A DNA stretch of 64,000 nt. Origin: JAJDAT01 sp964570665. Lineage in GTDB: Bacteria; Nitrospinota; Nitrospinia; Nitrospinales; JAJDAT01. Positions 34,913-43,500 of the stretch are shown piece by piece. The position numbers and the translations under genes were made by a program. The stretch spans positions 1 to 64,000 of the forward strand of contig CAZMZH010000018.1 in assembly GCA_964570665.1 (NCBI GenBank), given 5' to 3'. Position 1 is the stretch's first letter. Every line of letters begins with the position of its first letter. The notes below the pieces were generated by a model. It had not been told where the DNA came from. It searched no databases and saw nothing but the letters and a program-made list of their open reading frames with translations.

Positions 34913-35263
34913 ATGTATTTAGAAAAAATCATAAGCTTTCCAAAAAAATCATTTCTTTGCGGTTTTTTCATTTTTTCTCTAATAGTTCTCGGATTAGGGT
35001 GCGCCACCCCCGCAATGTACAACTCTTGGAAAGGCGCCCACGTCTCTGAACTAATTGAGGAATGGGGCAAACCTAAGAAAAAAGTATTCTTAGAAAAAGG
35101 CGGAACCTTATATATTTACAACAAAGTTCCAGGGGAAGCTCAAGTCAACTATTTAGATAATTACACCCCACCAACCAAACTTGTCGGATTTTATGCAAAT
35201 AAAAAGGGGATCATTTATAAGTGGAAAGAAAAACCTCTTGGAAAAAGTTTATTCAAGAATTAG
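34913..35263 (+). CDS. Lipoprotein of unknown function (116 aa)
   Basis: A basic N-terminus, a hydrophobic core (about 14-28) and the lipobox LGLGC (Cys at about 30) mark a type II signal peptide, so the product is probably lipid-anchored. The mature part starts ATPAMYNSWKGAHVSELIEEWGKP, which resembles small lipoproteins of the SmpA/BamE-like or OsmE-like kind in which a GxP turn follows a short helix. I cannot place it in a named family. It overlaps the start of the next gene, so the two are probably coupled. Confidence 0.75.
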   Translation: MYLEKIISFPKKSFLCGFFIFSLIVLGLGCATPAMYNSWKGAHVSELIEEWGKPKKKVFLEKGGTLYIYNKVPGEAQVNYLDNYTPPTKLVGFYANKKGIIYKWKEKPLGKSLFKN

Positions 35264-36140
35264 TCTTTTAAAACTTTCATTCGTTTTAATATTTTATTTT
35301 TTTGCGACGTTGGATTGCTTCGCGCAAAATGACTCCACTCTAAAAATTACTGTTGAAGATTTCCACATCAGCGCAGAAATTAAAGGTATTCCGGTCATCG
35401 AGGTTGTAAAAAAACTTACAAAAGAAACGGGGATCCGATTTACGTATAATACTCTTCCCGAAGTGAACGTTTACGCGAAAATCCAACAACAACCTTTGGA
35501 AAAAGGAATAAAAGATATTTTACCCCTCAATACCGTATTTATTCATTCCGGTATGTTAGCCAAAAAACTAGCGGGAAATCATAAAACTATTAAATCGGTT
35601 ATTATTCTTTCGTCATTGAAAAAAAATGGTTCTTTGCCCCCACAAAAGCGTTCCCAAATTGATACCCCTCTATCAGATCCTAAAAAATCTGAACTGAACT
35701 ATCGACACAGCGAATACCAGTCTGGAATTGAAACTCTAACAAAAAAAGTTGAGGAAAGCGTTGTTGCCTACCATTGGCTCTCGCAAATAAAAAACCCCGA
35801 TTTCTTAATTCGGCTTGAAGCGGTTAAAGAACTTGGGAAATTAGGTTCTGACACCGCGCTGCAAGCTCTGTATTTGGCGTTAGGCGACAAAAATGAAACG
35901 GTACGGGAAGAAGCTCAAAACAGATTACGGGAAGTTGATAACAATAGGTGGTATCAAACTATTCAGGATCGGCTAAACTCAGCCGATCCGATCATGCAAA
36001 ACTCAGCCTTAGAAACCATCCAAACGCAAAGAGGAGATCGTTGGGAAAGATTATTAGAAGAGTCGGCTCAAGACGAAAACTTACCTCCAGAATTCAGAAA
36101 AAAAACACTGGAAGCTCTTAATAAAATTCGCAATAAATAA
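35193..36140 (+). CDS. Exported protein with STN-like domain and HEAT repeats
   Basis: The frame opens at a TTG at 35181; I use the ATG at 35193, but a TTG at 35238 is also possible, and all lie inside or near the end of the previous gene. A hydrophobic export segment (about 25-42) is followed by an STN-like domain (about 50-110; VEDFHISAEIKGIPVIEVVKKLTKETG), known from secretins and TonB receptors. Residues about 190-315 hold HEAT-like repeats (IRLEAVKELGKLGSDTALQALYLAL). A role in an envelope complex is inferred. No secretin is nearby. Confidence 0.68.
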   Translation: MQIKRGSFISGKKNLLEKVYSRISLLKLSFVLIFYFFATLDCFAQNDSTLKITVEDFHISAEIKGIPVIEVVKKLTKETGIRFTYNTLPEVNVYAKIQQQPLEKGIKDILPLNTVFIHSGMLAKKLAGNHKTIKSVIILSSLKKNGSLPPQKRSQIDTPLSDPKKSELNYRHSEYQSGIETLTKKVEESVVAYHWLSQIKNPDFLIRLEAVKELGKLGSDTALQALYLALGDKNETVREEAQNRLREVDNNRWYQTIQDRLNSADPIMQNSALETIQTQRGDRWERLLEESAQDENLPPEFRKKTLEALNKIRNK

Positions 36141-36461
36141 AGCATTGCCTTAATCTCAACCTAATACGCACCGCGCCAGATTTGCGCTTACAATTTTTGT
36201 AAAAACTTTTCTAAACTAAACGAGAGAGAAATTGACCTCGATCTACCTGTTGGCTTCATGTAATAACTCGGATATTATCTGATAGACCTTGTCAGATATC
36301 AAAGACCAGATTCGACCCCAAGCGGACGTATTTAGATTTACAAATATCTGTGGTTTCAATGCATTTATGACCAGCAATAGTATGTTATAAGGCCTAACCC
36401 AAATTTCGCACGATCCACTCCATCTTTTCACGCCAATATAAAAATAAACAAGGAGAAAAAT
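36141..36461. other. Intergenic region with degenerate repeat, left edge of accessory island
   Basis: The 321-base gap has no credible gene. It includes a degenerate repeat (36281-36330) that recurs at 37640-37690, and ends with a strong AAGGAG Shine-Dalgarno for the crotonase. Base composition rises slightly in GC compared with the left side. Confidence 0.5.
36281..36330. repeat. Degenerate ~50 bp intergenic repeat, left copy
   Basis: It shares ATAGACC, CAGATATCAAA, ATTCG and CCAAAGC/CCAAGC blocks in the same order as the copy at 37640-37690, with roughly three quarters of bases identical. The two copies bracket the crotonase gene in direct orientation. Confidence 0.5.
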
Positions 36462-37274
36462 ATGAACAAGCTAACTATTACCAAAAACGATGGGGTAGCG
36501 AGTGTTATTATTAATAACCCGCCAGCAAATATTTTGACGATTGACCTGATTAACGAGGTCAATGCATTCGTCTTTTCACTAAAGGACGATCACGATACCA
36601 AAGTAGTTGTTTTTAAATCATCCAATGATCAGTTTTTCTCGGCCCATCTGGACTTAAATGTCATTAATGGCACACAAGAAGGGCAAGCTGCGTGTGTTGA
36701 ATTTAGTCGCATGATCAAAAGCATAAAGGGAATGAAACAACTTTCCATTGCTTTCGTAGATGGCATTGCCCGCGGTGGGGGTAACGAATTTGTTATGGCT
36801 TGCGATTTGGCGTACGGCACTGAGAATGCTACATTTGCTCAGCCGGAACTGAATGTAAATATCCCAACAGGAGGTCAAGGCGGGGTTCAATTTGCCCGTC
36901 GCATGGGTAAAAACAAGGCACTCCAAGCATTGCTGGTGGGAACAGACTTTACTGCACAACAAGCCGAGACTCTTAATATTATCACTCAGTTTGTGGCCAA
37001 GGCTGAGGCGGACGCTTTCCTTGAGCAATTACTCTTGGTTACCAGAAAGTTAGAAGTTCGCGATATCGTAATGTATAAAGAAATCATCGCAGCTTCTATT
37101 AAAGATGAAGAAGCCGGTACAGAGATTGAATTGCGTCACTTCCTTGAACGGGCCAAAGAGGAAAAAACTCAGGCAATCATCGCCGCGTTTTTGAAACATG
37201 GTGGCCAGACCGAGCGGGAAGCTGATGACTTTCAGGGTTTATTTGACGATACTGCAGCAGAGCTTGCAGGTTAA
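36462..37274 (+). CDS. Enoyl-CoA hydratase/isomerase (crotonase) family protein
   Basis: The 270-residue protein shows the crotonase fold: N-terminal NPPANILTIDLINEV, oxyanion-hole FSAHLDL and GIARGGGNEFVMACD, then FAQPELNVNIPTGGQGG. The Glu in QPEL corresponds to the common catalytic acid region, but the reaction cannot be named. A strong Shine-Dalgarno (AAGGAGAAA, 7-15 bases upstream) and higher use of CTG and GGC codons differ from neighbouring genes. No other fatty-acid degradation gene is near. Together with flanking repeats this suggests it was acquired. Confidence 0.85.
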   Translation: MNKLTITKNDGVASVIINNPPANILTIDLINEVNAFVFSLKDDHDTKVVVFKSSNDQFFSAHLDLNVINGTQEGQAACVEFSRMIKSIKGMKQLSIAFVDGIARGGGNEFVMACDLAYGTENATFAQPELNVNIPTGGQGGVQFARRMGKNKALQALLVGTDFTAQQAETLNIITQFVAKAEADAFLEQLLLVTRKLEVRDIVMYKEIIAASIKDEEAGTEIELRHFLERAKEEKTQAIIAAFLKHGGQTEREADDFQGLFDDTAAELAG

Positions 37275-37313
37275 TTAATGACTAGCAGAGTAGTAGCCGT
37301 TTAATGTCCGTTA

Positions 37314-37330
37314 TTGGCCGATAGCGGTCT
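37314..37330. repeat. 17-bp exact repeat, copy 1
   Basis: TTGGCCGATAGCGGTCT is repeated exactly at 38363-38379. The two copies bracket the orphan gene at 37735-38220. The sequence resembles GGCCGATAGCGG intergenic repeats seen in gammaproteobacteria (from memory, not checked). Confidence 0.6.
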
Positions 37331-37639
37331 ATAGAGATTTGACGTTGACTGTTTGGCTGGGTTTTTAGGTATAGGCTTCTTTGAAGCCTGAGGCTTCGAG
37401 AACTTCCTAAGGAACTGATGGAAACGTCGGCCCTACGGACCGTCGAGATTCCTCCACTTTGGTCGGAATGACCCTTCGTGAGCTACTTCGGCAGGCTCAG
37501 TACAGGTTGCGGACAAGCTTAAGCCTCAATGTGACAATTTTTTATTTTTTAACCTTGGTGATTTCTTCGAGTGTTCCCTCTGTAGTGATTTCTCCGCCGC
37601 GATTGCCGCTTTACGTAGTTAAACGGAACTTCCATATTT

Positions 37640-37690
37640 TATAGACCGTAACAGATATCAAACGAACGAATTCGTCCCAAAGCAGACATG
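37640..37690. repeat. Degenerate ~50 bp intergenic repeat, right copy
   Basis: It aligns with 36281-36330 through ATAGACC, CAGATATCAAA, ATTCG and CCAAAGC blocks with one small gap. It lies between the crotonase and the orphan gene. Confidence 0.5.
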
Positions 37691-37734
37691 GGCAGTTGTA
37701 GAAAAAAGAATTGGTTTTCAGGTTTACGAGATTA

Positions 37735-38220
37735 TTAATCATTAATCGGATATTGGGCATTAGAGAATATGACTAATGAGTCTTCACCAATGTCTCCATA
37801 CTCCCAAGAAGCGTTTTCATATCTCACATAGTATTCCTTTGTATTCAATGCAGCCAGAATTGGCTTTAGCCAGTTAAGAAATTCATTAATATTAAATAAT
37901 TTTTGATTGATATGATCAGGTTTGAATGTGAGTTCAATAAATATTTCTGACTGATTTGCCCAAAGAAAAAATAGTTGTATCCCAGATATCAGTCCTTCAC
38001 TTTTCCAAAAACTGAATATTGTCTTGCGGGAGGAGGAAGATAGAAGATTTTTAATTTCATCAGCAGAAACTTCGTTCCCATCCTCATCGTCGGCGCATTC
38101 CAATATAGAAAAAGATTTAATGTGCTCCAGCAAAGCAATAGCTTTAAATTTGTCTACATCAGGAAAATTGATGTCTCGGCATGAACCATCAAATTCAATT
38201 ATTTGTTTCTCCAACTCCAT
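37735..38220 (-). CDS. Orphan hypothetical protein (161 aa), possibly acquired
   Basis: I do not recognise a family. The protein is acidic and aromatic-rich with no signal or membrane segment. It has an N-terminal alpha/beta portion, a LLSSSSRKTIFSFWKSEG segment, and a C-terminal YYVRYENASWEYGDIGEDS block. Size, acidity and isolation are like those of contact-toxin immunity proteins, but no toxin gene is beside it, so that idea is only a guess. It sits among repeats in the accessory stretch and starts with ATG without a clear Shine-Dalgarno. Confidence 0.6.
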   Translation of the reverse strand: MELEKQIIEFDGSCRDINFPDVDKFKAIALLEHIKSFSILECADDEDGNEVSADEIKNLLSSSSRKTIFSFWKSEGLISGIQLFFLWANQSEIFIELTFKPDHINQKLFNINEFLNWLKPILAALNTKEYYVRYENASWEYGDIGEDSLVIFSNAQYPIND

Positions 38221-38362
38221 GTTTTTTATTGTTTCTGAAAGGTGATTGTCGGGATTTTGTATTTCTTGAGTATTGCTTCTAATCTTTATTTTAATGGAAA
38301 ATACTCATTGGGGATCTTTTATTTGAAGAAAGTTTTGATAAAGTAAATAAAAAATTCTAGTT

Positions 38363-38379
38363 TTGGCCGATAGCGGTCT
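38363..38379. repeat. 17-bp exact repeat, copy 2
   Basis: TTGGCCGATAGCGGTCT, identical to 37314-37330 and in the same orientation. It lies between the orphan gene and the helicase gene. Confidence 0.6.
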
Positions 38380-38489
38380 TTGGGGACTTAAGAACGATTA
38401 AAACTATTTGCCTTAAAGAATGTCGACTAATACAATTCACAAATTTTGTACACACAAATCGTAACTATCCCACCTACACGGTTAGAAAA

Positions 38490-40430
38490 TCAGGGCTTAG
38501 TTTTATCGTTTTTTTTCTTTATCTTACTGGGAAAACGACTTCCACCGCTTATTTGATTTTTACTCTTATTAGTAGATCGGGTTGGCGATTTTTTGCTTTG
38601 AGTCCGCTTCGGGCCTGAGCTTTTAGCTGGCCATTCCTTGCTTTGAGTCCGTTTCGGACCTGTACTTTTCACCGGCGATTCTTTACTTTGAGTCCGTTTC
38701 GGACCTGAACTTTTAGCCAGCCATTCTTTACTTTGAGTCCGTTTCGGACCTGAACTTTTCGCCGGCCACTCTTTACTTTGAGTCCGCTTCGGACCTGAAC
38801 TTTTCGCTGGCCATTCTTTGCTTTGCGTCCGTTTCGGACCTGAACTTTTCGTCGGCCATTCTTTACTTTGAGTCCGCTTCGGACCTGAACTTTTCACCGG
38901 CCATTCTTTACTCTGAGTTCGCTGCGGACCTGTACTTTTCGTCGGCCATTCTTTACTTTGAGTTCGCTTAGGATCTGAACTTTTCGTCGGCCATTCTTTA
39001 CTTTGGGTCCGCTTAGGACCTGAATTTTTCGCTGGCCATTCTTTGCTTTGTGTTCGCTTTGGACTTGAACTTTTCGCTGGCCATTCTTTGCTTTGTGTTC
39101 GCTTTGGACTTGAACTTTTCGCTGGCCATTCTTTGCTTTGTGTTCGTTTTGGACTTGAACCGCTACCCAACCTTTTTTTACTTTGAACCTTTTTCGAATT
39201 CGAACTTTTGACCGTTGTTTTTTTCTGGCGTTTAAACTTAGAAGCTATTGTCGAGGAATGAAAAGGGTGACTGTCTATCACCACCACACCGCTATTTATA
39301 GTCCTTTCGATTTTCCTCAAATAACCGCATTCCCCTGCATCGCAAAACGAAATAGCAATACCTGAAGCTCCTGCGCGAGCGGTTCTACCAATTCGGTGAA
39401 TATAACTTTCCGTTTCATTGGGTAGTTCATAAATTATGACATGAGTGACTCCTTCCACATCAATCCCTCGAGAGACAATATCGGTTGCCACAAGAAAAGG
39501 CGATTCTCCAGATTGGAATTTATTTAACGCTTTTAGTCGAGCCGCTTGCGATTGGTTGCCATGTAAGGCCTCTACCTTAATATCATTTTTGATTAATTTC
39601 TTGGTAATCCGATTGGCCCCATGTCGGGTGCGAACAAAAATCAGCCCCCTCGTAATATTCTCGTTTTGTAAAACATGAACCAATAAATCGCTTTTATTTT
39701 CACGGTCAACAAACATCACATTTTGGTCAATATTTTTTGCCGCAACCGAACCTGGAGAGACCTTTACGCTAACAGGGTCCGTAAGAACGCTTTTGGTTAA
39801 ATCCAAGATTTCTTTTGGAAAAGTCGCAGAAAATAACATTGATTGACGTTTACGCGGCATCAAGGTAAGAATTTTTTTAATATCGGGAAGAAATCCCATA
39901 TCCAACATTCTATCCGCTTCATCTAAGACTAAAAATTTAACTTGTTTTAATTGAATAAAACCTTGTTCTAATAGATCTATCAATCTACCCGTTGTCGCTA
40001 CTAAAATATCAACTCCATCCTCCAAAGAATTTATTTGGGATTTATAACTAACTCCTCCAAAGACAACGGCTGGCTTAATATTTAAATGACGCCCATAAGC
40101 TTGAAAACTTTCGTAGATTTGGATCGCCAATTCGCGAGTGGGAGTTAAAACCAAAGCATGTATTTTATTTGGACTGAGATTATTTCTTTTTTCCGAAAGT
40201 CCTTGCAATATAGGCCAAGCAAATGCGCCTGTTTTACCCGTGCCCGTTTGGGCGTATCCAATTAAATCCCTTCCTTTTAAAAGATGCGGGATCGCTTGAA
40301 CTTGAATGGGAGTTGGAGAAGAATAATTCTCCTCTCGAACGGCGCGACAGATAGGTTTAATAAGATTTAAACTATCAAACCCTTTTTTATTTAATTCTGT
40401 TGAATTAGAATTCATATTTCCTTTTGACAA
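38490..40430 (-). CDS. DEAD-box RNA helicase (RhlE-type) with long repeat tail
   Basis: Residues about 10-375 are a complete DEAD-box core: Q motif (YSSPTPIQVQAIP), AQTGTGKT, PTRELA, VLDEADRML, FSATFP, and motif VI HRIGRTAR. This places it near RhlE, an ATP-dependent RNA-remodelling helicase used in ribosome assembly and RNA turnover. The C-terminal ~250 residues are a basic, disordered tail that includes 13 tandem copies of a 15-residue unit (GPKRTQSKEWPAKSS). The tail probably binds RNA or promotes condensates. It is monocistronic, with the terminator of the cytochrome operon just upstream. Confidence 0.92.
   Translation of the reverse strand: MSKGNMNSNSTELNKKGFDSLNLIKPICRAVREENYSSPTPIQVQAIPHLLKGRDLIGYAQTGTGKTGAFAWPILQGLSEKRNNLSPNKIHALVLTPTRELAIQIYESFQAYGRHLNIKPAVVFGGVSYKSQINSLEDGVDILVATTGRLIDLLEQGFIQLKQVKFLVLDEADRMLDMGFLPDIKKILTLMPRKRQSMLFSATFPKEILDLTKSVLTDPVSVKVSPGSVAAKNIDQNVMFVDRENKSDLLVHVLQNENITRGLIFVRTRHGANRITKKLIKNDIKVEALHGNQSQAARLKALNKFQSGESPFLVATDIVSRGIDVEGVTHVIIYELPNETESYIHRIGRTARAGASGIAISFCDAGECGYLRKIERTINSGVVVIDSHPFHSSTIASKFKRQKKTTVKSSNSKKVQSKKRLGSGSSPKRTQSKEWPAKSSSPKRTQSKEWPAKSSSPKRTQSKEWPAKNSGPKRTQSKEWPTKSSDPKRTQSKEWPTKSTGPQRTQSKEWPVKSSGPKRTQSKEWPTKSSGPKRTQSKEWPAKSSGPKRTQSKEWPAKSSGPKRTQSKEWLAKSSGPKRTQSKESPVKSTGPKRTQSKEWPAKSSGPKRTQSKKSPTRSTNKSKNQISGGSRFPSKIKKKNDKTKP
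38575..39160 (-). repeat. 45-bp coding tandem repeat, 13 copies, in the helicase tail
   Basis: Thirteen in-frame 45-bp units encode variants of GPKRTQSKEWPAKSS. The RTQSK part is nearly fixed, while the residue after P varies (A, T, V) and the last unit is degenerate (KKSPTRST). Many third-position changes exist between units, so the array is old enough to have drifted while the peptide was kept. Copy number is likely to vary among strains. Confidence 0.9.
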
Positions 40431-40483
40431 AAGTATTTATTATATGGGAGGGGAAGTTTTATTTTAAAACAATAACTAAAAAT

Positions 40484-40514
40484 AAAAAAAGCCGCCCAGG
40501 AAACCTGGACGGCT
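40484..40514 (-). terminator. Intrinsic terminator of the cytochrome operon
   Basis: Read on the minus strand, AGCCGTCCAGG-TTT-CCTGGGCGGCT forms an 11-bp stem with one mismatch followed by a run of seven T. It begins 16 bases after the stop of the large decahaem cytochrome gene and marks the end of the seven-gene operon. Confidence 0.88.
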
Positions 40515-40530
40515 TTTAACAAAAATAAAT

Positions 40531-43500
40531 TTATCTACGTCCTCTTCTGCTTCTTTTTCTTCCTCTTTTTTTCTTCTTAGGCTTGGGAGCGGCTTCCATT
40601 GCCACCGGTTCTGTTTCCGGTTCGTTAGAAACTTTCCAAACTTTTCCGCCTCTTAGATACATATGACGTTGTTCGTCTAAACTAAGCGGATAGGATCCTT
40701 TACGCCCAAAAACGCTTACTTGGTTTCCGGTTTCGTCAATCGCTCTATCTCGATCTAACCCCTTAGAAAGAGTAATCGCTCTACCGCTAAGTTTTTTGGA
40801 AGCTATTAGCTTTGGTTTTGGAATCGGACTGAAACCAAAATGCCCAACTCCTTTTGCATCGTCTCCAGGGGATCTTAATTGAACAACGCGCAATCCATTG
40901 TTTCCATCGGCTACCATCGCAAATAAACTAGAGGAAACAGAACCTACTTTGACCCCTCGGACATCGTTCATTTGACCGTCGGCATCAAACCTTTGAGCAA
41001 TTTTTGGTTTTTCCGGATTCTTTACGTCAATGATTATTAATCCCGATTTCCCTCCAGCCACATAAGCGTATGTGCGAGCTACATATAGGTCATAAGCTTC
41101 GGACAAATTTATTGAAGCTCCTTTTACTAAGCTTGCTCTTGCGGGAATCGTAACGTCTATGACCTTTAAACCTTGATCGTCGACAACAAACCCATAACGA
41201 AATTGAATGGCTACTCTCTTTGGATTAGTTAGTCCCTTGATTTCGTGAATAATTTTGGGTTTCAGAGGATTATTTAGGTCCACTACTTTGATTGAGTCTT
41301 TTACGGAAATATATGCTATATGCCCCGCTAAAGTGATTGCTTCGGCTCCGGTCAATTGACCGTCAGGGTTGAAAGTAACATCTCTTTGAATAAAGTTATT
41401 TCTTGGGTTACCGTCGATAAACGTGGTTACATCGGCTCCTATCAAGCCTTCAAACCTATCCGTAAAAAATGCGTACCGATAAATCGCATGCATCGGCCGT
41501 TCTTCATTTTCAGGAAGTTGTTTTTTATTTGGGTCCACCGTCATATTAGTGGGCAAAGCAACATCGGTAGCAAATTTAGATTTCACATATGGAACTTGCC
41601 CTAATGGCGATACAGGGGAGGTAACAATGCGTTGAGAAAAACCTTTGTTATCGATATTTGCGACATCATAAACCCAAAAACCGTCTTCCCCTTCAGCGGC
41701 AAATAAATATTCACCTCTTAATTGTAGGCTCCTGGTACCGTCAGAACTATGACCGTAGGATTCTTTTAATTGCCCCTTATTTCCTTGATGTTCCGCATAT
41801 TCTTTGGGGTAAGCATATTTGTGCGCATGCGACCCAATAACCGCTTGGGGCTCCTCATATTCGGTAACGGATACAGCTTCTAATCCTTTGTCTTCTAACC
41901 CTAAATAAACAAACTTGCCAAAAAAGTTTACAAAATTGGTTCCATGAAGGAACAATTGCGCCATCCAGCTGTTATTATCGTTCTGTTTAGAGATATGGCA
42001 ATCTTGACATTTTTTTGTCTCTTCTTTCCTAACATTATGCGGATAATGCGGATTGAAAGCTTGACTGCTGTAACCGGCAGCCGAAACTGGCGGTTGCTGC
42101 AAATAAGTAGTTTCGCGATCTCCATTTTTTGCGCTGAGTATTAAGGCGCTAGAAGATCTTGCGGGGGCAACTTTTCCTTTTTTATTCTTACCCCATTTAG
42201 CGAGCATAAAACTTTCATCTCGAAGCACTTGTGGGTTATAAGTCGTAAAAGATTTACTGTAAGTCCCTTCGTAGTGCCGCATCTTTTGCTTAAAATTTAG
42301 CTTAATGGGCAAATGACATCCAAAACAGTTCGTTACAAACCCTGTATGGCAGGTATAGCAATTGAGCTTATCGTTTGAATGCGCCAGTTTCTTTTTATCG
42401 GCGGGAACGGCTCCCCAGGTTTTTAAATCCCGTTGGATAGTTTTGGCGTATCGGGCTTTGGGGTTAAAAAAGTCTTCATTTTCAGGATCAATGATATCCA
42501 TGACTTGAGGCACCTGCCATTCTTTATCTTCATAAAGCATGGACCTTTGCAAAATAGAGCTGCCTCTTTTATAGAACCTTTTTTTACCGAAAGACGTTTT
42601 TCCAGTCCTTAAATCGCCACCATTAGCGGCTGGACCAGAAGTTATAAACTTCGTTTTATAATCAACGTCTCCATGACAATCTACGCATTGGATTTCTAAA
42701 GCGTCTTTATATTCGCCATACAATTTGCCATCGCCGTGAGCGTCTAAAGTGAAATGACAATCGACGCAATGCATCCCTTTTTCGGCGTGAATATCTTTCA
42801 TATGAACAGCTTTTTCCCAAAGCTTCTTGTCGTCCAAATCAATGACTTCGCCTTTTTTGTCGAGCATGTTTCCTTCTCTATCCTTTTTGAAAACTCCTCG
42901 GAATACCCAACCATGTCCATGGTAATCCGCAAATTGGGTATGTTTGAGTTTAGGATTGAGTTCGCTCACTTTTTCCAGAAAATCCTCATTACGCCATAAC
43001 CCTCGACTGACCGCTCCTTCTGGGTTTCTCTGATACCCCTCAGCAAGTTCGGTAGAAGTAAGTTTTGGAGTTTCCTTTGGATACATAAACTCGGCGTCCG
43101 TTTCGTAATCCCACATTTGATAACCTAAATAGGTATTTACGAAAGCATTTGGCTGATGCATATGGCAAACTAAACATTGGCTACTAGGTATTGCGTTAGT
43201 AAACCGATGCATGACGGGATGACCTTTTTCGTCTTTTGGAATCGTTTTATCTTTTGTTACCGTTAAACCTCTATTGCCATATTTTGCCCAGGGTCCAGAA
43301 GCGGTTTCATCTCGATTGTTGGCATAAACAACGTGACAAGCGCTACATCCGCTAGACCGAAAGTCTCCAGCATGATCGTTAGTTCCCATCAACCACATGA
43401 TAGGATCGTTTAACCGGGTTTTGTGTAAATTCAAAGTTGGAGTATCAATCCTAAGCTCGGTACCTAATCCACGCTCTCCGGTTTTCATATCAGGTTTGCC

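Larger units (their letters stand above)
37275..37734. other. Intergenic region with several repeat-like segments
   Basis: This 460-base gap has no credible gene. It holds the first copy of the 17-base TTGGCCGATAGCGGTCT repeat (37314-37330), GGCTTCTTTGAAGCC-type inverted repeats near 37374-37398, a segment GATTCCTCCACTTTGGTCGGAATGACC followed by CTTCGGCAGGCTCAGTACAGG that looks like widespread intergenic repeats of other bacteria, and the right copy of the 50-bp repeat. Confidence 0.5.

Noticed and set aside
36243..36431. 62-codon minus-strand frame
   Set aside because: It runs through the degenerate repeat, has no Shine-Dalgarno or recognisable family, and looks like chance.
37459..37644. 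61-codon plus-strand frame in the accessory gap
   Set aside because: It covers intergenic repeat-like sequence (TCGGCAGGCTCAG) and has no coding character.
38575..39160. Regular 45-bp repeats that could suggest a CRISPR array
   Set aside because: The units are contiguous, in frame and encode a conserved peptide in the helicase tail. There are no unique spacers and no cas genes.
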